Shown piece by piece: positions 48,518-58,118 of a stretch of DNA of 64,000 nt (its first letter is position 1; each line of letters opens with the position of its first letter). The notes under the pieces were generated by a model. The model was not told the DNA's origin. It made no database searches and was given only the letters and a program-made list of their open reading frames with translations. Position numbers and translations under genes: made by a program. The stretch comes from Brassica napus (lineage: Eukaryota > Streptophyta > Magnoliopsida > Brassicales > Brassicaceae), in NCBI RefSeq assembly GCF_020379485.1, contig NC_063452.1, forward strand, positions 24,992,770-25,056,769, read 5' to 3'.

Positions 48518-48852
48518 AATAAAAAGTTGATACTGAATCGAGTTATTCAAATAATAATTTTTTTTTGAAAAGGGCTATTCAAATAATAATTGAGAAATTG
48601 GAGTGAGTAGCCTTATTGGAGTAAGTAAAAATATATTCATCCCAATTTTCTGTCTAACGAATTGAGTACACCACATTATTTGAGAAAACTGGGATGAATA
48701 TATTTCTGTGAAGCGGCTCAAGAAAGCTGAACGTCGACGACAACTCTTTGTAAGGTAAGTTTTTTAGTATAAGAAAAACGTCGCAATATTGTTATATATG
48801 ACATTTTATAAATCTAGTTATGTGATTTATTAACCGGTGATAGTCTAAAAAT

Positions 48853-49113
48853 ATAGTCTCTCCGTTTCAGAATGATCCAGTTTTAGAAAGAAAAAAAAAT
48901 TTCTACAAAATCTATATTTTACTTTTTCAATGTAATAATGGCAAATTATAAATTTCAAAAACATTAATTGTATTTACTGAACTTTGATTGGTTAAAAATC
49001 ATAGAAAATAACTAAACACAAAAAAAAATGTATTTATTGTCAAAACTTTATGTGTTTTCTTAATAAGTGTGAAAACTCTAGAATATACATTATTTTGAAA
49101 CGGAAGAAGTATA
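48853..49113. mobile_element. MITE with CTCCGTTTC-type ends
   Basis: The left end TAGTCTCTCCGTTTCAGAAT and right end ATTTTGAAACGGAAGAAGTA are inverted repeats of the common plant CTCCCTCCGTTTC type. 261 bp, non-coding. Confidence 0.65.
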
Positions 49114-50690
49114 AATTAAGTTGGCCGTTAATAGTAGAAATAAGATTGATGGTGTTTACCGGGAAACAAAATTCCTAATGTAAAAATGTTTTTAAACAAG
49201 GCAAAATTAGGAAAATAAACCATAATGAGATAGTTTTGTCCCTTTATACTTTTGCATTAATTGGTCAGTTTTAGACAGAATTATTTTCATAATTATTAAA
49301 AATTATATAGAATTCAGAAAATATGAAAAAGTAAATACAATCATGAGAATATTCTACATGTTTTGATATAAAAATTAAATTTAAAAAAAACTAGGATGTG
49401 TTGATCTAGATTTGTTAGAATGTTTATTATAACCTTTTTTACAATGATAAAATAAATGTTCTAACTTATTTTTAACGTTTTATAAAAGTTAGCATTCATA
49501 TTGTAAACTTTTCTCTATTATCTATCTAAATATATAATATGCATGCCTCAGTTCTAACCTGCTTTGTTATTTATAACATACAATATATATATTGTAAACT
49601 TTTTACTTCATTGTAGAAAAATATAGAAAAGGTTTACCTCTATTCTATCATTTACTCTATCATATATAGTAGATAAAACAACTAATTCTTACCTTTATGC
49701 TATCTTCTAAACATGTTTATTCTAACCATGTGTATGTGTTCTATCATGTTTAGAATATGTATTCTATATTTTTGGTTAGTATATATTTCTAAATCTGAGA
49801 AAATCTAAGAAACAATCTTAACAAATTTTATTCAAACTTATCTTGTTTTAACATAAAGTTACATTGACTGGCGTTGAATTCATCCTTTTTTTATTTAATG
49901 ATATTCGTCTTTTTTTTTCTCTATCTCTTGCTTATCAAATCAAATGGTTCCTATCTATGTAACATATGGTGTTTGAAAGACGAGGTGCGAATAACGAGTG
50001 GAGGTTCATTGTTGATTCGTCTTCGTTGGTCTTTATTTTTCTCGTAAGAAAGGTAGAGTAAACGAGGAAAAGGACGCAAATAGACTTTTAGGGTTATTTT
50101 TCTTCTTTATACTAAAAAGTTATTAACAAAATATAAGGGAAATTCTTTCAAAAGACCCTAAATAAATAAAATTAATTTTATTTTTATTATTTCCGAATAA
50201 TACGTATTTGAATTCAAACTTTTTATATTTTTTATTTCTTCAAAAAATTATATTCTGAAAACCGAAATTGTCTTTGTGTAACTATTTTTAAGATTTTTTA
50301 TTTAATTTTTATTATTATTTAGGTTCATCCTAGAGAAATTTTCAAAATATAATTACTTTTTTAGAGTTAAGTAAATTATGTTATTTGTTTAATTAGAGGG
50401 TTAATTTTGTATTTTAAAAAAATCAAAGGTATATTTGGATAAACTTATAGACTCAAAGGTATAAGGGGACAAATTCATTCCCAATATAGTTCAATTAGCC
50501 AAATTTCATTTAAACAATCCGGAAAAGTAACAGAATTTCTAATGTTTGATCTAATTAAAGCATAACTAATATTCTTTCTATATGCATAAAAAAGGAATAG
50601 TTAACTGAAATAATATGTTTTAATATATATATTTATATACAGTTAGCTGTAAAGATATAAAAAACTGAATCGAGGATGAAACTTAAATAT

Positions 50691-50945
50691 ATACTCTCTT
50701 TGTTTCTTAAATACACTTTAGTTTTTTTTATTACACAAAAAAATTGTTTTAGAATTTCAACGTAATTTATACTTACTTTCAGCTTAATATTAGTTGTAAA
50801 ATGCATTAATCTTATAAATAAATTTATTTGTCTCAAATATTATTGGTTAAATATTATATTTAATGAAAATTTTAATGCATTTCAATTATTTTTAATATGT
50901 GTGAAAAATATTTAACTGACACTCTCTATGAAATGGAGAGAATAT
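50691..50945. mobile_element. MITE with CTCTTTGTTTC ends
   Basis: ATACTCTCTTTGTTTC at the left and GAAATGGAGAGAATAT at the right form imperfect inverted repeats; same type as at 48853. Confidence 0.55.
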
Positions 50946-51160
50946 AAACTTGGGGGAAAATTTATATTTAGTGAGGCCTAAAATTCAATATATTAACAAC
51001 TAAACGTAAAATCAAATATTTTTAACGTGAAAGAATTTTTTTACGTGATTTAATAAATCTTTCATTTAAAACAAACTAATCAATTGATGTAAATTCAGCA
51101 CTACTTAACATGTGATTTCAACAAACTAAAATAACGAAAATGTTATCTAGCGCTAAAAAG

Positions 51161-51407
51161 TATTCTTTCCGTTTCATAATAGATGAAGTTTTGGTTATTT
51201 GCACACATATTAAGAAATTATCTTTTCTAAAAAAAATCATTGATATATAATTTAAAACTAATTTATTTAATTATAAAAAATAATAAAAATACAATTGGCT
51301 ATACAGTTTTTGATAAAGTTAAGTTATCTAGATATATGAAAACATCATCTATTGTGAAACAAAAACAATCACTTAAATCATTATTTATTTTGAAATGGAG
51401 GGAGTAT
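51161..51407. mobile_element. MITE with CTTTCCGTTTC ends
   Basis: TATTCTTTCCGTTTCATAAT at the left and ATTTTGAAATGGAGGGAGTA at the right form imperfect inverted repeats; same type as at 48853. Confidence 0.6.
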
Positions 51408-51439
51408 TAAATTAATATGGGATAGCTTTATCACAGTAT

Positions 51440-51741
51440 ATTAGTCCACTAATTTTATCATATCGTATAATATTTTTCTCCTACCTTACACAGATTCCTG
51501 ACTTATTTTGCCTTACCCAGATATCTAATTAATTACATCATTATTTGATATACAGTTAAGAAAGTATGTACAGCCCCTACTGGTTTTCTCATGTTAAGAA
51601 ACTAGCTAGTTGTATAGTTTTCACAAGGGAAAAATCCTTTCTTGAGATCTCAAACTTCGATCTTAGCGGTAAATTAATTTTATAAAATCTAAAATAACTA
51701 CTCTGATATCGAAGTTACCTACGTGCACCCCTGTTTATTAC
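51440..51741. repeat. Block duplicated from the first PHO1 unit
   Basis: Homologous to 34915-35225 in the same order and orientation. It marks the right copy of the segmental duplication. A third PHO1 3' end might be expected to its right but is not there; transposons occupy that space. Confidence 0.7.
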
Positions 51742-52013
51742 TCTAAGACAATCTCGAATGTATTCCCCTATTTTTACCTCTAAAATAGAGGAATTCTATA
51801 ATAGAGATGTGTTTTGCTCCAATGTATTTCTCTAAAATAGAGATCTCAAAATATAGAGTAAAATATAGAGGAATGTTATTTCTTCCTCTATAAATAAAGG
51901 AAAAAATAACAATCTCTATTTTAGAGATAGAAATAGAGATGGATTGGAGTGATTTTATCTTTAAATGCTATTATAAAGGTAAAAATAAGAGAGGGTTGGA
52001 GATTGCTTAAACT
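51742..52013. mobile_element. MITE absent from the paralogous site
   Basis: The ends (TAAGACAATCTCGAA and the complement of TTGGAGATTGCTTAA) are inverted repeats. The interior repeats CTCTAAAATAGAG-type words. At the homologous place near 35215-35225 the flanks are joined without it, so it inserted after the duplication. Confidence 0.7.
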
Positions 52014-52113
52014 TTAAAAAGTCATTGCCAAATAACACGTTTTTTTTTACTTCTACCAAAGAAGCAAAAGGGCACATGCTTTTTTTTTTTGGCACATGCA
52101 TTTTATCATTGAT

Positions 52114-52326
52114 TTTTTTTTTGAATAAAAAAAAGGTTAAAACTGATCTATTAAAAACACATATCTAATCTTCTGGTGGAGGTACAGCCCACAGATAGAT
52201 CCTCTCCTGCGCATTCAAATGAGCCGAAAGCAATAGTTCATATCCGTGTGGCCAGCGGGGTTCGAACCAGGGTTTGCCTTATTGGGTTTATTCCCTCAAA
52301 CGTCACTGGACTACCACCACTAGTTT
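52114..52326 (-). mobile_element. tRNA-derived SINE
   Basis: The minus strand starts with an A-box-like GTGGTGGTAGTCCAGTG. A B box GGTTCGAACCC follows, then a tRNA-unrelated body and an A-rich end (52114-52121). Near-identical 16-bp target duplications flank it (52098-52113 and 52327-52342, GCA.TTTATCAT.GAT). 213 bp. Confidence 0.75.
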
Positions 52327-52776
52327 GCACTTTATCATAGATACAAGGGTTATTTTGCTTAATATTCATAAAAGCCCCATTTATTAAAAATATATCTACG
52401 CATTGATATCTATGTCAATGTGGTATACGACTGTTCAATATGGTAAAACCGAACCGTACCGAACCGAACCGAACCGAAATCTTTATATATAAAGTAGACT
52501 TCTTCCCTTTTTCCGACAAGTGGCAGGAGGGTTTGCTGCCACGTGTACTCTTCCATTTCCTTTGAAAATTCACTACTTTGTTAATCAAAAAATTATCCAT
52601 GTAACTTTGTTAATTATCCATGATAAATTAATAAATAAAAAAAGACAAAAAGACAGACATTTCTATTAGTTTGAATATGATTTAATTTGATAGGTAGTGT
52701 TGAACTGAGAATTTTTGTTATTTAATCATTCTCGCACTAACCATCATCATATGAAGTTTGATAATCTATTTTTATC

Positions 52777-53148
52777 ACTAAAATTAAAGATAAATAAAGT
52801 AATACAAATATATTTTAATATTTAATTTATTGACAACTAAAATAACATAAAATTTTACTATTTTCTATTATTTTAGTTACAAATTATATATTTATTTTGC
52901 AATTAAAAATCATAAAATAACCAAACTAATAAGAAAAAACTAAAGCAAAACACATTATTTAAACTAAAATTAAAGATAAATAAAGTAATACAAATATATT
53001 TTAATATTTAATTTATTGACAGCTAAAATAACATAAAATTTTACTATTTTCTATTATTTTAGTTACAAATTATATATTTATTTTGCAATTAAAAATCATA
53101 AATTAACCAAACTAATAAGAAAAAACTAAAGCAAAACACATTATTTAA
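52777..53148. repeat. 186-bp tandem duplication
   Basis: ACTAAAATTAAAGATAAATA starts at 52777 and again at 52963. The two units differ at only two or three positions. It lies inside the Helitron. Confidence 0.85.
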
Positions 53149-54356
53149 ACATAAAATCTCTTGAATCACAGAGAAAAATAAAATGTCATAATAACACTAA
53201 CACAATAAAGGTCCGGAGTTGAAAAGAGATCAAGAAAAAAGACTAACTTACTTCACCTTACTATATAGTGTTTTGGCCAGAACAGATAGAGGTTAGAAAA
53301 TGATAGGAAGATAAAAATCTGAGATAAAGTAATCCCCGAACACAAAAGAGCACGATCAAGCACCAACGCAAAGAATCAAAAAATTGGGTTGGAGAAAGAA
53401 TAATCACCAGAAGGCCAAAACCACCACGAAGCATGAATACATATGCCTAAAGTACCGAAAGCACAACTACCAACTAAGAGGTGAGAAACACCTCACAAAC
53501 TAAAAAAACACATACAAGGCATCCATGCCAGCGAAGAGCCACAACGTTCTTTATAAAAAGGACCAAAGCTCCAAAACTAATTCTGCACGCCTATACCAAG
53601 GGAAACAGAAGAAGAAGAAAAACAACCTGAAGGAGGGAGAACGGAAGCCAATCACCGAGAAACTAGAGTCCAAGCTTGAGACAAGAAATAACCTTCCAAG
53701 CTCACAAAGCATACACGAAAAATAAAGCACTATCCAAACTTAGAGTGGCAAACATGGCGGAACTGAGAGACACCAGAGATGCGAGCAGCGATGAAAGCTG
53801 CAACGAGATGAGAGAGCATATAGGAAAAGAAAGACAAAACGAAATCGGCAAACTGTGAAGCCGTCTTTGAGTTATGAAAGAGAGCATAGAAGTCTGATCA
53901 CCAAAAACCAAATATTGAAACCTAAGACGAGCATAGACTACCGACGGAAAGCCAACGACAAGGAAGACAATATCAAAGATGAATAAACTCTGACTCATTC
54001 CATGGATATGCAGTCTCTAACATCAGCTTAAATCTAAGGAAAAAAAAAGAAAACCCAATATTAACCGGAACAGCCTACAAAACCGTGAGAAACAACCGCA
54101 CAAGTGGGAACTCATAAACAAGATCTAAAACAAATATTAGATAATCACACAGGGAAAGAATGCGAGGAAGAACAAGCACGGAGATGAGTCTTTTTCGGTG
54201 ATGGTGAGAAGCACTGTACGCTGGAAAGGTAAACAAAATACATAGATGGTGACAACTAAATGTCAAAATATAGAGAGAGGAAAAACATCTTAAAGGAATA
54301 ATGTTCAAAAATATGAAAAAAATACAATATGCTTTATATCATAGACTCATTGCACC
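53149..54356. other. Helitron interior
   Basis: A-rich sequence with no recognisable domain on either strand. Frames of up to 98 codons lack family resemblance. It ends at GCACC, the left target duplication of the chromovirus. Confidence 0.6.
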
Positions 54357-56489
54357 TGTCGCATCCCCGATCCTGAATAGGATCGTTGGGACGGCCATGG
54401 ATCGAGGAAACGTACTAGCCAGTCTTAAGACATGAAGGCAGGCGTTCCATGGCCAAGAAAGAAGGTTAAGAACATAAGGAAAACTTAGACTTAACCTTGT
54501 AAGAGCAAAGAGACAGCTAGGACGAGCATGACAGTAGCTGGAAGAAATTTGCGAGAAGCTCGACCAGCTCATCGGAGCTAGGCCAAGTTCACTCCAGCTC
54601 AACCACTACTAAGTCAGCTCCACTAGCTGGACTACTAGCTCACTCAGCTGAAGAAGCTGGGAGTCAGCTCATCTCAGCTAGACAGACTGTTCGGGTTTCG
54701 GGCCGATGGACCGAGTCCGGGTCAGTGGTGGGCTGTGAGGTCCAGCCATGAGGCCATGGACTGTTGGGTCTTTGGGCAAGGCCGTGGGCTAAGTCTAGAG
54801 GGCTTGGGGCGTGGGTTGGGCTAGTGACCGACCCCAAACCCAATCAGAAAGGGGCGATGGGATGCAAGTGGCCAAAAGGGCACAACCCTTGGCCGATGGT
54901 GCCCATCCGCTAGCAAGTCGTGCCTGTTCGTGGGGCAAGACTTACCCCCTCGTTTTCTATAAATATGGGGGCCCTCCTGTTGATTTCAGTATCGAATTCC
55001 AGAGTAAAATACTCAGAGAAAAACGTAGAGAGAGAGAAAGAGAGAGAGAGAGAGAGTTCCGGCCAAAGAAAGGCCGAGTTTAGGGTGGTTAGGTTTCCGG
55101 CGACTCTGATCGTTTGTGAAGCAACCTCCGACCAAGATGGGAGATCAAGACAAGGAGAAGGAAGTGGAGAACCCAGAGGTGGTTCAGAAGGTATGTGATG
55201 GGCCGTGGCTCCATCAGACCGAACGGACGATCCAGGCGATCGCACCGCGGCTCTGTCGGTTCCTAAGTCTCATCCGGCTTCCCTTGCTTGTGTTCTATCC
55301 GATCTCTTTCTGTTCTTTCTGTTTACACACGAAAGGTTGTGTTGGTTCAGTCCAAGGGACACGTCCCTAGACTTGGCCATTCATAACTGAACCGCTAGCC
55401 TTGACACAGGTCGGCTATGCGGATGCTTCAAATCGCACCATGGACTGGGCGGTTGGGATAAACGGTTGGACATGTCCCAAAAGGCACGAGTTGCCAAAGG
55501 TCACGAGTTACCAAAGGTTGTGAGTTACCAAAGGTCACGAGTTACCAAGGGTTGTGAGTTACCAAAGGGTGTAAGTAACCAAAGGGTACAAGTTGCCAAG
55601 GGTTACGAACATCAAGAGGTACGAGGACCAAGAGGTACCAAGGACCGAAGGGGTGCATGTTCCAAACGGTGTCTATTGAGACAGGTTGTGTCCGTTCCTT
55701 ATGGATCAGTCTATGACTTAACAAGTCAAGATATGGTTCACGGTTTGTCTAAGCCTAGGAAGAGTCGCATGGTCCGATCGGTTGCTAAGCCTACTGGTTT
55801 GGGCTTGAGGCTTACTCGGCCATTTGGATCCAGGCCCAAGGCCGGATCAGGTAAGGAAGTCCGTGGGCCATTGAGCCGAACTTCATGGACCGGTCGCACC
55901 TAGATTCTATCTGGTTAGACGGATTGGTTTTTGGGGACGATCCGTACCTGTTCGTGTGTTCTGCTTATCTATTCTGGACCGTCTATCTGATTCTAAGTCA
56001 AGGGGTGGTTGGTTGAATGACTTAGGATACGGTAGATGGGTTCATACCTTTTTATTATTATATGGTCTGAGGTTTATCTATGTTATAGGAACCAAGCCAA
56101 GCATTGTAGAATCGTCCAGTTCTACTCTCGGTTATGATTAATGCTTATCTGGTTGTGGTTTCAGGAACTAAGGATGGTTCTGGTCAAGCCAAGGAGCCGT
56201 GAAGGCTCGATCAGTGAGAGGCTGTGTAACGTGTGGTTAGATGATGCTAGGGATGAACTAGTGATTGTCTATGAAACTGTTAAGAAGTTGTGTATTGGAT
56301 CTCATGTTTCTAAGTAATACAATTTATACACATTTATATTCCGCTGTGCTATATGTTCGTTTGTTTATGAACCTCATATTCGAATATGACTTAGTAAATA
56401 AAGGCTTAAAGATGAATCAAACAAGCAAAGAAATTAATAAGTAAGCATTCGTATCCAGTTGGGTCGAGAGACCAGGAACGGGTCTTACA
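54357..56489 (+). repeat. Chromovirus 5' LTR
   Basis: 2133 bp, TGTCGCATCC...GTCTTACA. In order it has an AGCT-rich U3 cluster (54510-54690, 13 AGCT words), a TATA box at 54958, an AG-rich leader, a short coding exon (55137-55190), an 18-20-bp minisatellite of GAGTTACCAAAGG words (55480-55660) and AATAAA at 56397-56402. With transcription starting near 54990 and poly(A) after AATAAA, R would be about 1.4 kb. Confidence 0.9.
54958..54965 (+). promoter_or_regulatory. TATA box of the chromovirus LTR
   Basis: TATAAATA. A start about 30 bp downstream would make the ATG at 55137 the first ATG of the transcript. The one ATG between them and the box (54965) overlaps the box itself. Confidence 0.75.
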
Positions 56490-58118
56490 AGTTGGTATCA
56501 GAGCCAGGTTGATTCTAGGATAGTTGGGTTATGTAGTCCACACACACACACGCAGCCAGCTGATTAGGTCTCACGGTGAGGTTTGATTGTTTAGTCTAGG
56601 GATTATTCTGTTGTGTCTATGTTGAGTATATTTTGTACTAACAATGTTTGGAATCCTTAGGCTGGAAAAAGCAGATCGGGAAAGGCCCGAAGGAGTAAGA
56701 AAACGGCTGGTCAATCTAGTCGAGGGGCTGCGGACGGAGCTGGTCTGTCCGAGTTACCAACCGATCAGGTTGAGACTAACACCGGAGGTGTGTTACCGTC
56801 TGACCCAGCTAATCTTACCAGGACGCAACAGAATGGTCAGCAACATCAGGAAGGTGATGAAGAGGAAGTGGAATCCTCGAACGCTAACCGTGATGGTGAC
56901 CAGCGTGAGAAAGTGGCCGATGGTACGGCTAATGCGCCCGCGGCACTGTCCAAGGACTTAATAGAGGCCATGAAGGTGATGGGTAACCAGGTGGCGGCTA
57001 TGACTCAACTATTCACGCCACTAGTGAATTCATCAGTTGGTCAAGCTACACCTGTAGCTACGGCTACACCTATTGCTACTGGTCCAGCTGTGGAAGCGGT
57101 TGAGGTGATCGAGATCGATCCACCGGAAAAGTCTGTAAGAAAGGTTGATTATCTGAGTCTGCTTCAACATCTATCCAGATTGGGTACGAAGCATTTCTCA
57201 GGTAGCACCGACCCCATTGTGGCAGACGAGTGGAGGAGTAGGATACTCCGAAACTTTCAGTCAACTCGCTGTCCAGAGGATTACAGAAGAGACATTGCGG
57301 TTCACTTCCTAGAAGGGGACGCGCATAATTGGTGGCTTGCAGTGGACAAGCGCACCAATGGAAGTCTCACAAGTTTTGCGGAGTTTGAAATTGAGTTCAA
57401 CCGCAAATACTTTCCTGCTGAGGCTTGGGACCGACTGGAAACTAAGTTTCTAGATTTGGCCCAAGGTCGCAGATCCGTACGGGAGTACGAAGAGGAGTTC
57501 AACCGACTCAGACGGTTCGTTGGAAGGGAGCTGGAGGACGAGGCAGTCCAGGTTCGTAGGTTCATCCGAGGCCTAAGGCCGGAACTGAAAACCCACTGCT
57601 CAATCCGCACCTTCAACACCGTCGGGGAACTGGTTGAACGAGTGGCTTTGCTGGAGTCTAACTTGGCTGAAGAAGCTAAGCTTAAGGCTAAGCCAAAGCC
57701 TGGCCCGTCGGGCAAGACAAACGATAAGAAGAGAAAGTGGGATCAGGTGGACGGAGGTAAGACCTCAAGGGGCCGACCTGAATGTTCCAAGTGTGGTAAG
57801 AATCATCCCGGTGAGTGCTGGAAGGCCATGGGGGCTTGTGTACGATGTGGCAGTATGGATCATACGATTCAAAATTGCACTCGTCCAAACCGATTCTCAG
57901 ACCAGTCCAGTGGCAGCGGCTCCGTGACTTGCTTCCTATGTGGCAAGACGGGACACTACAAGTCGGACTGTCCTAAGCTGCAAGGAGGACAAGGGAAGGG
58001 TCGTGGAGACACAGGCAAGTCGACCCAGAACAGGCCGACCACAACACCAAGGGTGTATGAGCTGTCCCGCGACGAAGGCGCATCTGGATCGTTTGATTCA
58101 ATCTCTGGTAATTTCTAA
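55137..58118 (+). CDS. Chromovirus Gag, predicted product when the gag/pro intron is kept
   Basis: Exons 55137-55190 and 56661-58118; about 503 aa. If intron 2 is not removed, translation continues two codons into it and stops at TAA 58116-58118, giving Gag without enzymes. Without exon 1 the first in-frame ATG is at 56970, which would cost 103 residues of an open, basic N-terminus. That argues for a spliced start. Confidence 0.7.

Larger units (their letters stand above)
48518..51439. other. AT-rich distal upstream sequence of PHO1 copy B
   Basis: Continues the sequence interrupted at 42119; 48518-48840 aligns in places with 30210-30540. It contains a 23-bp inverted repeat (48628-48650 and 48683-48705, AAATATATTCATCCCA core) and two MITEs listed separately (a third starts at 51161). 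No gene is seen. Confidence 0.6.

Noticed and set aside
52190..52330. tRNA gene suggested by GGTTCGAACC
   Set aside because: No cloverleaf; B box, A box, A-rich end and long target duplications show a SINE.
55480..55660. Regular short repeats resembling a CRISPR array
   Set aside because: Direct minisatellite without unique spacers, in a plant retrotransposon.
55466..55903. 145-codon frame in the chromovirus LTR, with a variant at 62738
   Set aside because: It is made of minisatellite units, differs between the LTRs and falls in the predicted intron.
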